Below, one piece after another: positions 10,744-24,366 of a DNA stretch of 64,000 nt (positions are counted from its first letter, which is position 1; each line of letters opens with the position of its first letter). Origin of the DNA: Anoplopoma fimbria (lineage: Eukaryota; Chordata; Actinopteri; Perciformes; Anoplopomatidae); assembly GCF_027596085.1 (NCBI RefSeq), contig NC_072449.1, forward strand, positions 21,574,334 through 21,638,333, in the 5' to 3' direction. The notes below the pieces were generated by a model. It searched no databases. It saw only the letters and a program-made list of their open reading frames with translations, and was not told the DNA's origin. A program made the translations under genes and the position numbers.

Positions 10744-11672
10744 ACTCCATGGAGTGCACCAGCTGTCCTGAGGATTTCTGGTCCAGCCCTCAGTGTGACC
10801 ATTGTGTTCTTAAGAAAACAGAGTTTCTCTCCTACCATGAGCCTCTGGGTATCTGCCTGACAACCACCTCATTGTTGGGCACATTTATCTGTGCTGTTGT
10901 CCTGGGGATCTTCACCTATCATCGCAGTACACCCATGGTACGCGCCAACAATTCAGAACTAAGTTTCTTGCTCTTGGTTTCACTTAAATCATGTTTCCTT
11001 TGTTCACTACTGTTTATCGGCTGTCCCGGGCTGTGGACATGCCAACTGAGACATGCAGCATTCGGGATCAGCTTTGTACTTTGTGTCTCATGTATCCTGG
11101 TGAAAACAATGGTGGTTCTGGCTGTGTTCAAGTCCTCCAAGCCAGGAGGTGGAGCCGGTCTGAAGTGGTTTGGTGCTGTGCAGCAGAGAGAGACAGTCAT
11201 GGTTCTTACTTCTATTCAGGCAGCAATCTGCACTGCTTGGATTGTGTCTGCTCCCCAAAATCCCCTGCTCACCAGCTCCCCATAAAAAGACTCAATACCA
11301 AAACGACAAGATACTTTATGAGTGTGCAGTCGGGTCCACCGTTGGTTTTGCAGTGTTACTGGGCTACATTGGCTTACTGGCTATCCTCAGCTTCCTGTTA
11401 GCATTTCTGGCAAGAAATCTTCCAGACAACTTCAACGATGCCAAACTCATCACTTTCAGTATGCTGATCTTTGTGCTGTGTGGGTGGCTTTTGTTCCTGC
11501 TTATATAAACTCTCCAGGCAAATATGCAGATGCAGTGAAAGTATTTGCCATTCTGGCCTCCAGTTTTGGTCTCTTGTTGGCACTGTTTGGACCCAAATGT
11601 TATATAATCCTGCTGAGACCAGAGAGGAACACAAAGAAAGCAATCATGGGGCGAGGTGAATGTATCAAATAA
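10744..11672 (+). pseudogene. OlfC beta-1 seven-transmembrane exon (frameshifted)
   Basis: One continuous exon carries TM1 to TM7. It starts after TTTTCATATAG with [15 protein letters not shown] and includes [18 protein letters not shown] (first inner loop and TM2) and [15 protein letters not shown] (third inner loop). It ends with [11 protein letters not shown]. Two frameshifts are visible. One is near 11260-11285, after IVSAPQNP, and causes a TAA. The other is near 11470, where LIFCAVW becomes LIFVLCGW. Unlike alpha and gamma, no intron interrupts the first inner loop or TM4. Confidence 0.88.
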
Positions 11673-12985
11673 CGCTATCCACTCTGTATTTTCCATTCAA
11701 CAAACAAAACTAGAAGCAATTTTCTAAATGCTCTCCTGCCCACGTGATGAACTACAGAGGAAAAAGAGAGTTGAAATAAAAAGGATTTTTGAAGACAAAG
11801 CCGCAATCAGTTTTGAAAATGACAACTATGCTACGGCAAAATATCATTCAGATTCTTTTTACTTTTTGTGTTTTTGTATTCACTGTTCTAAGCCGGCATG
11901 AAAAATAAGATCTGGTTTCGAGTGCCATAATTGTAATTAAACATGCTAGCTGAAACATTTACATCAGTAGTTTATGCCAGAGGTCAAAGTTTGGTTATTA
12001 TTGGTTTTCCAATATGAATCAAAACATGTATTCTCATTGGACCGACTTCACAAGGGTTTGATTCCGGTAGTAATTTTATGAAAAAGAAATGAAATTTATG
12101 AAAATGCTTTCTTTTTTTTTCTAAAATGCCACCTAAATAAGATGCTTTCTTGTCTTTCAGGTATATACGTATCATCCGTACAGGTTTCATGCCTGTAATC
12201 ATAGAAGTGCAATTACCAAATCCATAACATTGCAAATTGAACAGACTAATGTGGAAGTACATCTCTCCCACATTTTTCTGCAGAACTGATTATATCTAAG
12301 ACCTGCCAAGTCACCTCGGGTGCCAGCCAGATACATCACCCTCCATCGAACAGACACAGTGCAAGGGAGGATGAATTATTTTACAAATAATATCTTGGTA
12401 TGCTGCTACCATCTAGTGGACATACACATCCACATACATATCCATGGGAGAAATCCAATTGTTGAGTTTAATTTGGTTTGCTTGTCACACACAAATTTGG
12501 GATTATACCCAGTGTAAAGTAGCTCTTCTCATACTGTATATGTATTAAACTGCAAAGCAAACCTCATATTTTACAACTAGGCAAGTTGACGTTTTACTGG
12601 AAGGTGCATTTACATATAAAAAATCAATTGACATTTAAACAAACAAAAAAATGCACAATATATTATGGCTGTTGTGCAAATTTCAGTAATAAATGGTAAA
12701 CGCCTCAATACCAAATCAATCTCAAATGAAATTAATATTAAGCCCTGCCCTTACTTTTGCGTATGTCCTGATGGGTGGTGTGCAAGATTAAACAATCCTG
12801 CAAGTGAATAAAATACAAGCACATTAACCATAAGCCAAACAGGGCATGTTTAAGGTCAACCAAATGTTTTGAAAAAATGACATGGCAGGCAGTTAAATGA
12901 AACAGTTCAATCAACTACAGTTGAACAACGACAATTTGTAGAAAGTGTACAGTAGAGTTTTGTTTACATTACAAAAGGATCTTAC
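11673..12985. other. non-coding interval between beta-1 and gamma-1
   Basis: Shared with unit 2 (about 30177-31799), except that unit 2 has some 310 extra bp at 30224-30535. The last 170 bp are also shared with the gamma-3 intron in unit 3, so this end is a former gamma intron. No gene was recognised. Confidence 0.6.
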
Positions 12986-13179
12986 CACTGGTGTTTGACA
13001 GTAGCAAAGAAACACCACAAACACAGCTGTTGTCACCGCGGCACCAGACACAGCTGCTGTAGTCAGGGTGATGCCCAACGTTTCATTAAAGGAAAGGAAG
13101 TCCAGCTGGCGAGGGATGCAGGCAGTTCGCTTAGCATTAGACCAAAACTCAGATGGACAATGCTCACAGTGAAGGGAGT
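12986..13179 (-). pseudogene. OlfC gamma-1, orphan TM1 exon
   Basis: A 194-bp exon equivalent to alpha exon 9 (end of the cysteine-rich domain plus TM1). It encodes [15 protein letters not shown], then [14 protein letters not shown]. The donor (G|GTAAGA) is intact. The acceptor is lost because homology stops at the exon's first base (CG instead of AG). No other gamma exons surround it. Compared with gamma-3 it has Cys for Arg just before the final QTPV. Confidence 0.85.
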
Positions 13180-13582
13180 CGTCGTCCTCTGCACAACATA
13201 GATGTTGTTCTGTGTATTCATAACAGTTGTAAAGTCCAGGCGGAATGATAGTAAACAGGATGACACTGCGCCAAATCACTGATCTCAAAGGTGAGAGCAA
13301 GATAATAATAAAATAACTGAGTACTGTGTGCTACAGAAACTATTATATTTACCTGGAGGCCAATGGCTTTAGATGTCCCAATAGAGTTGCATTTTCAACT
13401 TTAACATTTAGTTGATGAATTAATCCACAGTGACTTAAATACACAGCCACACCTCTCACAGCAGGGCTAGCAGGACATTGTTATTTTCAGTAAAGGTTCA
13501 TTATGAAGACCTTTTGGAAAATGTTTTTAAAAGACTGGATCATTCATATTATGAAGGAAGTCAATATGTGGTGGATCCAAGT

Positions 13583-13603
13583 AAAAAAAAAAAAAAAAAA
13601 AAA
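13583..13603 (+). repeat. poly(A) run of 21
   Basis: An uninterrupted A tract in unit 1, absent from unit 2. It could be the tail of a retroposed sequence, but no flanking duplication was seen. Confidence 0.8.
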
Positions 13604-13784
13604 GTTTTAATTATTTCTTGTGGTATTTAGTAACTTTTAAAATAGTTATGATTTAATTTGTCCATGTTTGGAGATATCAAATCAACAGCAACGTCTATTT
13701 GCAGAAAGTCTCTGAGACGTCACTATGGGCTGTGTAATTATGGGGACAATTACGTTTTTATAGAAACTAGTTACAATAAGAGGC

Positions 13785-14032
13785 AGCCACTTCTATGTGG
13801 AGTGTGCATATTCTCCCTGTGTCAGCGTGGGTTTTCTGCAGGTTCTCTCGTTTTCTCACACAGGCCAAAGAGATGCAACTCAGATTAAATGAGGAGTCTA
13901 AATGGTTTCAGCCCTGTGATAGCCTAGCGACCTGTCCAGGGTATACCCTGTCTTCGCCAAATTTCAGCTGGGATCCGCTACAGCCCCCCCGCTGCCCTAA
14001 ATAAAATAAGCGGTTAGAGGTAATGGAGGGAT
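13785..14032 (+). mobile_element. LINE-like 3' fragment (probably L2 type)
   Basis: The stretch has the common fish LINE tail layout. It contains a segment near TTCTCCCTGTGTCAGCGTGG, then CGACCTGTCCAGGGTATACC, and a terminal CAGCTGGGATCCGCTACAGC followed by ATAAGCGGTTAGA. It is degenerate and non-coding. Attribution to L2 is from memory of the consensus and is only moderately sure. Confidence 0.6.
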
Positions 14033-16738
14033 AGTTAAAATTAGGAAAAAAATTCCAGAGCATTCTATTGACACATGTCCAAATGTCATTGATAAAGTAA
14101 GAAATTAAGTCATAACAACCCTCTCCAAGTTTCCGAAGCACCCCAAACATCTCCGAAGTACAACTGCAGGCATATTGGGCCGGCTGAAACATCCAACCTG
14201 CATCTGTCCTAAACATGGCCGATGGCAAAGAAAGCATAAGTAGACCAGTCAGTGACTGGGCAGCTAGATTCAGAACCTCCCCATCTAAGAGGAGGCCACG
14301 TCCCTGCCAGTCACCAGAACCATATGCTGTCCCTGCTTGGAAACAAGGAAACTCACATCTCAAACACCAGGTCTGAGCCTTTCTACCCCCACCTTTTTTC
14401 TAGAAGCCACTGATACAGGGCCACAAGAGAGTCCCTATAGGATTGACGCATTGTATTGTAGTGAACTTGCCATCCATCAGTCACTGCAACACAGACCTGG
14501 AGGCGGACACCACTAGCAGTGGTCAAGAGCCATGGCGTCTCACGACCATGCACTCATGCTAGTTGTCTTAAACCTGCCAGTTACGGGCTTTGGATGGTTT
14601 ACGCTGAAAACACACCAGGCAGTGGCATTATTACATTTTTTTGTGTCTGGGGGGCGTCTTCATGTGTTTCAAGTGGTATCAATTATTTCTAACAACCGTC
14701 TTTGCAACTTAAGTTAACCAATGCCACCCTTTATGCAGCAAAATCAAATTTGCAGCTCGCTGAACTATGGAAACAATGGTACTGAAAAAATTCATGAAAT
14801 ATGGCATTAAAATTAGGGCAGTAAAGGACTCAACAGAAAAAATTTAATGAAAAACAAATGGTTTTCATGCTGTGAGTTTACAGTTTGGGGAAGCAAGGCT
14901 GACTTTGCTCAGGCTCATCAAGCCTGAGAAAGCCCTCATTCAGCGAGCAAAAGGTCTCAGAGGACTAAGTTACATCACAATTAATTCAAGGCGGTTAAGT
15001 GAGGATGAGTCACAGGTGTGCAATTTCTCACCTCCATCATTGTTAATTTGACAAACATTTAAATCCCATTACACACAGACAGAGAGAAGACACAGAGGGG
15101 GAAAACGAGGATGTGTCCATTTTAGTTCTTTTTCATGGTGTTGCAGATTATAGCTAACAGATTACCATCATTCTTTTTAACAAGAGACACATTTTTATAC
15201 TATAGTTCTATATGCAGAGATTATATTCATATAATGCATGAGTATTTCATGGCATCTAATTAAAATGAAATGACATGAAGTTTTCATTTTAAAACTGACA
15301 CATGAACAAGCCTGTTCATGAGAAAAAAGGTAGCCCTTTTTAGGCTCCATTTGCACTGACAATGATGAGGTAAAAGCCACACTCAACTCTCCCTGATCAG
15401 CATTACACACATGTGATGAGAGGCAAACAACTCTTTCACACACCCATCTGCCTCCCTGATGGGAATAGGTGTGGGATGAGTGCTTAGCATGTGACTAGTG
15501 GACGCTTTGTACCCACACTAGTCCCATTAAACAAGCATAAGTGGGAAGTGCACCTACTACTTGAAAACTATTATTAAAAAAATAATAATAATTTAGCTCT
15601 AAAGGAAATTTGTCAAGTATACTAAAAACCCAGGTGATGAGGGGTATTTTGGTCTTGGGGACAATAAATATTTATACTGTCGCTAGGGATTCTTCATATT
15701 TGAGATTGTAGGATTGAACGTTTTTTGAGAATCTGTCAGGATTCAAATTCAGTCTGTCAATCTGAAGCCATGAATTATGATGTCAGTTTTAAATGGCATC
15801 TACAGGCTGGTATCAGACAGCAGTGACAAGAATACACAACTGACATGCTGTTTCATTGCCAGATGCCTAAGCAACAGTGGCACATCTTCAGTGAGCAGTG
15901 ACATATGCAAGAAATGTATACATTAGGTCAGGCCACTGAAACAGCAGTAGGACACTGTCTGAACAAATTCCAAGTGGCTCTGGTGACTGATATATTAGCA
16001 AAGAAGATAAAACATGTGGATTAATGTTGTCAGCTGTGGATTTGATGGGCAAAATGATAAGACCAATCAAAAGAGCACTCCTTAGGATTTCGTAGCTATC
16101 GTTGGCTGAACAATTTTTAAGAATGTATTTTGTACAATATATTTGTTGATTCGTTGAACATAAAATGTAATTGTTTTATTGTGTAATCTTAAAATTCCCC
16201 TGTGAAAGCCACTGTGAAAGTAATAAATCTATTTATTTATATTATTTACTTTCAATTATTGTATGTATAGCATTTTGAAAATAGTGCAACATGGTACACA
16301 AGCTAGATAATCTTTCTAGAATAGATTACATATTAATGTTGTGTAGTAAAAACTGGTAGAGAGAGTTTAATTCAGTTGAGGTACGGTATTTATTCAAAAC
16401 ACAGAGAAAGAGAACAACCAACAACATTAATGCAAAATAAATCAATAACATTTGTAGAGAGAATTTAATTAAAAAGTGTTTTTTCTTTTATGGTTGATGA
16501 TAGATGTTTTCATTTATTGATGTCTATGAACAGTATAAACAATACTTTGTTACCTATGAAAGCCATAATTAAGTGTAGCTGCAAGAAGTTTGCTAATTTC
16601 ATACAAGCAGATTAACTAGTAACATTATTTAAATTAAAGGAACTGATATAACGCATTCACATGAACAATTGCATTATACCGGGGCTACTGTCTCCACCAT
16701 ACTGAGAGAGTTATACTATAGATTTACACTATATAAAA
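14033..16738. other. non-coding interval between gamma-1 and the 3' end of alpha-2
   Basis: The first part (14090-15000) recurs in unit 3 (63163-64000), and from 14673 in unit 2 (31996 onward). The rest matches unit 2 up to about 33915. The last 530 bp match 43790-44293 next to alpha-3. Open frames here are short and lack recognisable domains. Confidence 0.55.
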
Positions 16739-19700
16739 CTACCTTGCCATCAAGTGTTTCTTTGTGTTTTTCTCAGGCCTCAAGAGAATTATGAAACATT
16801 TGGGTACAAAAATGCAGAGCAGTAAACCATAGCTAGAAGCCAGGATTGCAAAAATCTCCACAGCAACAACATACTTTCCAGAAGAGCTAATGTAAGCAGG
16901 GACAAAGGCCACCCAGACAGCACAGAATATCAGCATGCTGAAGGTGATCAGTTTGGCCTCGTTAAAGTTGTCAGGGAGTTTCCGAGCAAGAAAGGCCAGG
17001 AGGAGACAGGTGCAGGCCAGCAGACCAATGTAACCCAGAACCAGAGAGAAGCCGATCACAGAGTCCATGGCACACTCCAATGTGACCTTTGACCCTTGGA
17101 AACCCAGATCACGTTGAGGCACAGGGGGGCTGAGGGACAGCCATGTCACACAGATGATGATCTGTATGAAAAGCAAACATGTCTGTGTTATCATTTTTAT
17201 ATCAAGTGAAGAATTGATCTCATCATTGAATCAATAAAACTATATTCAAACCTGTATAGATGTAAAGAGGCAGACACTTCCTCTCTGTTGGCCTGGACCA
17301 AACCATTTCATCAAGGATCCAGCACCAGGCCGAGCTGAGCGGAAAGCTGCCAGAACTACTACGGTTTTGACCAGCAGGCAAGAAACACAAAGTACAAAGC
17401 TGATCCCAAAAGCTGCCTGTTGGAACCGACAAGACCAGACTGATGGACGACCAATGAACACCAGTGAGCACAGGAAGCACAGCTTCAGAGACAGGAGGAG
17501 CAGGAAGCTCAGTTCTGAATTGTTTGCCCGCACCTTGAGGGGAATTAGATTTACAGACAAAGACGTGGGCATTTAAACAATACAATACTGTTTCAAAGGG
17601 GAAAAAAATAAAGAATTTAAAATGCATTCAATAAACTCTGTTATATTTCTCTAGGTCCTTACCACTGCTGTTTGACGGTAGTAGAGAAACATCACGAACA
17701 CAGCTGTTGTCACCGCGGCACCAGACACAGCTGCTGTAGTCAGGGTGATGCCCAAAGTTTCATTAAAGGAAAGGAAGTCCAGCTGGCGAGGGATGCAGGT
17801 AGTTCCCTTAGCATTGGGCCAAAACTCAGATGGACAACGCTCACAATGTAAAGAATCTGGGAGAGGAAAACAGAGGAAGTAAGGAAAATAATACACAAAT
17901 AGCTAAATTAAGGATATCTTAAGCAGTAATTTCCTCACTAGTTTGATTGCTAATCTCCCCTTCAGCACATGGGATACAGTCAAAGCAGCAGAGCGGTTCT
18001 CCTTTCCTGTTGGCCTTTCTGGTACCTGGGGGACAGCTCTCTCTGCACACTGAAACAGGCACCTAAACAACAAGTAAAACCATATTATCAATACATAATG
18101 TCTTTTGACTCACATTTTGATAGTAGCCTGAATCAATATTGCTCTTTTTTAACCACCTGATTGGATCCTGTGCTCCACTGAATGACTGATTCATTAAGGT
18201 GGAGGTCAGACCCGTCCACACGACCGATCAAAACAAGTTTGAGTGACCCATCAGGGGTGTTCTGCCAGTTGACAAGGTCGTACTTTGCTGGAATGTCGGC
18301 ACCTTGGAAATAAAACATTTCCCCTTGTGGTGTGGTGACGTTCACTTTGTTCAAGTGCTGCAACAGCTGAAAGTAAAAAATGTTGAAGAGACTGTTCACA
18401 TTTAAAATTCTGTATTCTGTTTACAAAAAAATGCAGTCAATATTCATTATATTAAAAGTTTAAGAACTATGACCCTTGTGGATGAGATGACTCAGGGACA
18501 ATAGTGTTTACCTCTATGGGTTTGATGTGTTTTGGAGACGAGCAGGTGGAGCTGTTGTATCCAGGTGAGCTTTCTTTATCAGGGCAGGACAGGAGGCTGT
18601 GAAGGGCATGGGCTGCAGCATAAACAGCAAGGTAGACATTATATGCCACCCTCAGCTGGGAAATATCAGTGAAGCGATTCTGCACTCCCTCCAGGGACTC
18701 TGTTCCTCTGCAGAGTGGCAGAGAAGCTTTCTGAGAGGACCCCTCAGCAGGAGAGAGCGATGTCTCGTGTGATTGTGTAGCTCCAAGCCTGCATCCAAAC
18801 TCCTTTTCCCAGAATTCTCGTAAGAATTCATCATCAGGACGACGCATGGGGTGCAAACTTCTGAGATAATTTTCAAATCCAGGTATTGTTGAACTTCGAA
18901 TGGCCACACCCAGAACACCACTTGCCACTTTAGAGATGTCAAGATCTTTTAGAATATCATCACTGGTGCTCCAAGCCTCACTGGCCAGAAACTGTCTGTC
19001 AGTCACCTACAGTAAGAGGAAACTGAAATAATTTACAACAAGAAAAGCTGTTGACATTTTGTTTTTACAAAGTGACTTTCTTTAGTGATGGAAACCTTAG
19101 TCTTTTCAACTTTTCAAGGCAGTTGCTCACATTTATCTTGGCCAGTTCCAGAAACACTTCCTTAATCTCTGTATACCAGCAAAAGACCAGAATCACCCTG
19201 GCAGTCGAAGCTTGAATTGTGAGGGCTACACGACTGGCATCACTCTCAATAGTTTCTTGAAGAACAGTCTCTATGAATTCCAAACATATCCCTTTCCCCT
19301 GGGTCTCTTCCTGAAAGGCCTGGAGATCAAAACAACAAACATTTTTAAAATATATATTGTTATTAACAATATATGAAGGAATTGAATGAGCTGCTTTTTG
19401 AGGCGATTTACTGTAAAATAACAGACACACACCTGTATTGCGAGGTTACCATAATCCCTGTTGTCAATCACAGCTCCCATCCAAGTCCAGCGGAAGCGAA
19501 TGGCCAGTCGTGCCATGGCTCGGGCTTGGTAAATATCACTGGGGATTGTTCTGAAGACATTAGGAAAGTTAAGCCTGTCGCTCAGACAAGGGCAGCTTGC
19601 CAGGTAGCTGATCTGGAAAAAAGATGCAGAAATATTAATTTGATACTGCTTTTACGGCAATAACACCATTTTTTTTTCATAACAATGTTTTCAAATTTCA

Positions 19701-20860
19701 AATGCCTCTTGATGTATAAAAATAAAGGATTTCATCTCCTAAGGTAATGCAACTCACAAGCGGCACAGAGAGAGGCCCCAGGACCCTGGACAGAACTATG
19801 GTTGTTGTTGACGAGGCAGGACCAATGAGCAAAGGAACAGGCTGACCCACTGCTGATAGCATTAGACATATGGTTACATGATGTTAACCTTTTTATACTG
19901 TAATCATATGAGTAGTTGTTATTTTTTTTTAGGTGCACTTCAAACTTAATTTGATCGAATCATACCTGCTGTCTCTCCAGGTTGTTCATAAGCTGCAGAA
20001 CCAGGCGTAGAGGGTGTTAAGGGGTAGTTGCAGCTGTGTGCGTCTCCTCCCACCAGTGACAGTGCAGCTTGCTGAGCCCAGTAAGAGCTTAAACAGCTAT
20101 CAAGAATACGGTAGCCAAGCTTCAATCCCGGTAGCAGGGTGCTGTTTCGATTGATTTCCTCCACCGCAAACGTCATAGTATATGCATTTTTTAATGACTC
20201 TTGATCCAAACTGAGACCAGAGATTAAATGAAATTAATGAAATAAACAACAATATCACTGAAAGAAATATTCACCATGGATCTGTATCCAAATGTAATTT
20301 AGACCAACATAAACGTATTACAGCAACACGTGTTGAAATCACTATATTTCTATATTATACTTAAATTTGCTTATCTTAGATATATGCCACTTTAACTACT
20401 TTGTTATTAACTGACCAATCATTAACACAATGCATATTATAAACATTACATAACTTTATACCTCAACATTTTGAAGAATATTTTCATCTGTATTTTAACA
20501 GAAACACACAAGCATGACAAAATACATCTATAAATACAGACAATGTGCTGAACAACATAATAATAACAATACATTTTGTGTTTACCCTGCGCAAGGTTCA
20601 TAATGAGGCATCTTGGTGAATCCCTGCTCTACAGTTGAACGTGGGTAATAAAAATTAAAAAGTCCACCAATAATCACATCTCCATCCTGGGAGAGGCTCT
20701 TGTTGATCGGCTCTCCCAACCGAGAGCACAATATCGCCTGAACCACCTGAAGCCCTGTCTGTCTGTCCACTACACTGAGAAGCAGGAGGGAGAGGGCTGA
20801 GGGGGACCACGGAGTGAAGAACCAGGGCAACCAAGACATGGAGGCAGCTGTTCGGAACAT
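16739..20860 (-). CDS. OlfC (V2R-like) receptor alpha-2, complete, 11 exons
   Basis: Minus-strand exons: 20860-20586, 20210-19966, 19852-19758, 19612-19433, 19319-19131, 19006-18512, 18366-18157, 18062-17939, 17856-17663, 17533-17252 and 17161-16739. All borders are GT-AG. The lengths sum to 2712 bp (903 residues plus stop TAG), phases match at each joint, and I found no internal stop. Domain order is signal peptide, Venus-flytrap ligand domain (exons 1-7, with GPASSTTT and SEAWST), cysteine-rich domain (exon 8, 124 bp, [12 protein letters not shown]) and seven transmembrane helices (exons 9-11). The third inner loop is [15 protein letters not shown] and the C-terminus is short and Lys-rich. 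Introns split the 7TM region after TM1 and within TM4, whereas a classic V2R has one 7TM exon. Role: odorant GPCR, inferred from the family. Confidence 0.9.
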
Positions 20861-21820
20861 TTAACACATATAAGTTATCTGAATGTCAGAATATGCATCA
20901 ATACATTTAATCTTTGTAAAACAACAGTCACATCAAACCGGCGTCATCAGTCCTGACAACAGATTGAATTAAATTCAGAAAAAAATGGTACCTCAGAAAA
21001 CGTTCAACAGCTCTTGTTACCAAAAGACAAATCCTATTCAATTTCACATCTAAATCTAACATCGTAGCCTCATGTCAAAAACAGAGAACATAATGAACAG
21101 AAACGCTTGGTTGAAAAGCTCCTATCACAAGGTAAATAGCTAACTCTGACTATGACCTGAACTTAACGACCCCCCTACTCTGCACAAATGAAGTGTTGAT
21201 GTGAATATTTATAATAGATGCAAAAGCCTTTTGCACGGAAGTAAAACTGATGACACACAAGCCAAATTACTCCTCTCTAGAGTGATGGTGGAAAAACAAT
21301 CCAGTGCTTGCAACTGATAAGCATGTAAGTTGTGTGTCTGTGTATGCATGTATAGTATTTTTCCTATAGAAAAACTACTGTATGATTTCATTTGAATCAA
21401 CCCAGGTAACTGAGATACTGTATATGATGTCAAGATGCTGTTTATTTTTTATCTGAATGAGATAAAGAGTGGAGATAAAACATGAAAGAAAACAACAAAA
21501 TTATTGGGTCCTTTTCTCTTAGATTTCAAAGTAATATTGTACCCTGATTGATCCATACAACTTAGCAATGTGTGGCAGTCTGTTGGAACCAGTTTGGGGA
21601 ATTGTAGCCCAGAGCAACAGGTGTGCTGTTTGTCAGCTCTATTATACAGTAACTTCATGTGGCATATGGGGAAAGAATAGGCTGTTTGTGACCTACACTG
21701 ACTTGTTTTTGAGCTTTAGCTTCATCCTTGATAAATTATCTGGTGAATGTTCTATGCAGAATTTTGAGTCAAACAGAAAATAAACATGGAATTTGTTGAA
21801 ATCAAATATTTCAATGTTTT
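20861..21820. promoter_or_regulatory. upstream region of alpha-2
   Basis: Near-identical copy of the interval upstream of alpha-1, with small changes such as an altered stretch near 21465-21500. It lies between the alpha-2 start codon and the plch1 tail 3' UTR. Promoter function is inferred from position only. Confidence 0.4.
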
Positions 21821-22561
21821 ATTGCATTGGTAGGAAAATGCTCAGAGTTCGCCGATGAGCAACAATACAAAGAAAGTAGGATGGCGTAACACTGTAAAAA
21901 TAAAAATAAAAAACTGCTGCTTTGCTACTCTCATCTCAGATTTAAAACAATGACAGGAATATTTACACACATCACACATTAAGAAATGTCACTGAAAAGA
22001 GAAGGAAGACTTACATTTCATCTTTGAAAAGATTAACCCCATCTATTTAACGTAGTTGTATGATTATACTACACATTCAAATGATACAAAGAAAGACATT
22101 CCCTCTTTGCCTAAGGCCCAATTGTTCTTTTTTTTTTTGCTTCATAGTCAATGTTTGCAATTTGGAAAGTACATCACAGGGACAAAGGTAACACGTATCT
22201 GTACAATCAGTCTAGGAAGCCATTTGGAGGAAAACAAAGTTCCCGTGTACATTTACACATTAAGCAGAATACAGACAATACACTGCCAGACTAGAAAGAC
22301 CATTCACTTGAATAGTGGACATCTCATACAAGAAAGTCATGCTGTCAGATCCAGCTATGGATTACAGGTGATGTTTCACATACATTCTACAGACTAAATC
22401 TTTCTCTAGAAATAGCCCAGAATAAGATTAATTTAACTGTCATGATGGAAACCTAGTGGCCTTTGAATATGGGAAAAAATGGCTAGTATTTATTTTGTTG
22501 AACGCAATTATGTACAAGCTCCTTCAGGAAGTCCCGTCTTCCAACTATCCAAGGTAGCCTG

Positions 22562-24366
22562 CTATGTAAGAACCAGTCGAGTGTCTATTTGCTGGTGGAT
22601 GTTGTGAGGCTGGTTTATCCTCAATACCACCCCACCAATGCTGGCAGTACTATTGACCACCACACCTGCCCGAGGCTCTAGAGCCTCTTGCAGTCTTTCA
22701 CTAACACGGCTGTTGATGTGACGCACTCGGCTTTGGCTCCGATAAGAAAGGCGTCGGGTAAGAAGTGGAGGGGAATCATCTATATCCCTGGGAACAACAG
22801 AAGCTACACTTGTTACCTGTGGTTGTGGCAGTGGGTTTTTTTACTTCCTGACGCAACTGAGGAGGCTGGGGTCCATTTCTGTCAGTCATCCCCCTCTAGA
22901 CTGACCAGCTTGCGTAGCTGTTCTGTAAGTGGATCACAAGACTGTGATTGGACAGTTACGTCCCCCATGGTGCCCATCCTCTTTTGCTTCGTCATATGGG
23001 AAGTAATGAAACGGCGACTAATAATGTGGTAGTTGCTTTGGAAGTTGCATACTATGTCTTCAGAGGTCAGGTCTCCCAGGGACTTTGACTTACATGGGCT
23101 GAGGAGTCTATGGTACCAGGCTGGGGTTGAGTTGATATAGGGCCTACATTTGAGTGGTGAGAAACGTTTTGGATCCAGGAATGAGTCGGGGTGTATGATT
23201 GTGTTTGACTTTGACAGTGTGGCTGGTTGTTTCTAGGGGTTGGAGACTCTGAGGAGGGTGTAAAGCAGTCAAAGTCCAAGTGGCTGTACACTGCATCGCA
23301 GCCTGAAGAAGGGGAATATAGGCCTCTGTCTCTACCAATGTTTGTAGACACAGCAGATTGGCCAGGGAGGCTTTCAGAAGAGGAGAAACCATTATGGAAG
23401 CACCTTACTTGCTCCACCTGATTACACCCTGGCCTATCTTGATGGGACCCGTTTATGATCTGGCTGCCACTATAGCTCGTCTGTTTTCTGTAGGATGTCC
23501 TGAAGTCTCTGCTGTGGAACGGGGTAGCTGTTCTGACGCAGTGGACTAGGGTTGGAAGGTCTTGAATTGACGGGTCTGTGGAAGGAAGAAGCCTGGGAGT
23601 TGTTCTGGTGTTGGTGGGGATTGGGGATTGGCCCGCTGATAGGAAGGTTGATTCATTGGAGTGGGACGCTGTGAAAATGCATGTGACGGGTACTGCTGTT
23701 GAGGATCACTGTAATACAAAGGCTGTTTTTGTTGGGAGAGGTTGGGAGTGGACTCGTGGTTTTGGTAAATAGCATGCCGTTTGGTTGGACCTATGGGTCC
23801 CTCCCATTGTATGCAATGTTTCGGAGATGTCATAACCATCTCCAATGGATCCTCGACATTTATCTCCACTTCTGCGAAAGCATTTCCAGCTGAGTCATGG
23901 AGAAACTGAAAACAGTTATTGTTTACAGAGGAGCCTGTGTACATTTTAGAAGTACTTTGCTCTGTTCCTGGTACTGATGCTAGTGTTCGGGGATCATACA
24001 CTTCCTCGTACACACTCTCCTCTGCCTCCTCACTTTCTTTACTCCCAACCCTATTTATGTTCACATCATCCCAGCAACCACCTTGGCTGGAGAGAACCCC
24101 AAGCTACTTAAGGGTGTGCTCTCCCTAGTGTCTGCCTGAACATGGACCGTCTGTTTTCTCAGGTTGTACACTGATACAGGCAGCAGCACCTCCTCATCCA
24201 GAATGGTGTAGACTTCCTCAAGCTCAGCAGTTTCTAGGCTGGAGAGGAGAGCTGGAGCAGGTGCTCCTGCCTGGGAAATCTTGCGTGGTGAATGGATTTC
24301 ATGATTTATTTTTTCAGCTACTTTCCGGGGACTTAAGTGGTTCTTGTTAGTAGATGCAGTGATGGT
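22562..24366 (-). pseudogene. plch1: plch1 C-terminal exon, copy 2 (frameshifted, cut by retrotransposon)
   Basis: Homologous to 3965-5791. The frame at 23417-23067 carries the Ser/Gln-rich tail and ends at the same 7-bp deletion as copy 1. The frame at 24064-23546 carries the tail upstream of it. There are also a local deletion near 23515 and a short duplication (GGGATT) near 23625. At 24366 the plch1 sequence stops abruptly within GATGGT and Gypsy sequence begins. Confidence 0.75.

Noticed and set aside
14100..14363. Open frame of 151 codons on the minus strand, repeated in unit 3
   Set aside because: It has no recognisable domain, the copies differ by frame-breaking changes, and no splice context supports it.
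19065..19130. Extension of alpha exon 5 to the stop at 19065
   Set aside because: The frame stays open past 19131, but a GTGAGC donor there gives the conserved AKIN|VTDRQ junction, so the extension is intron.
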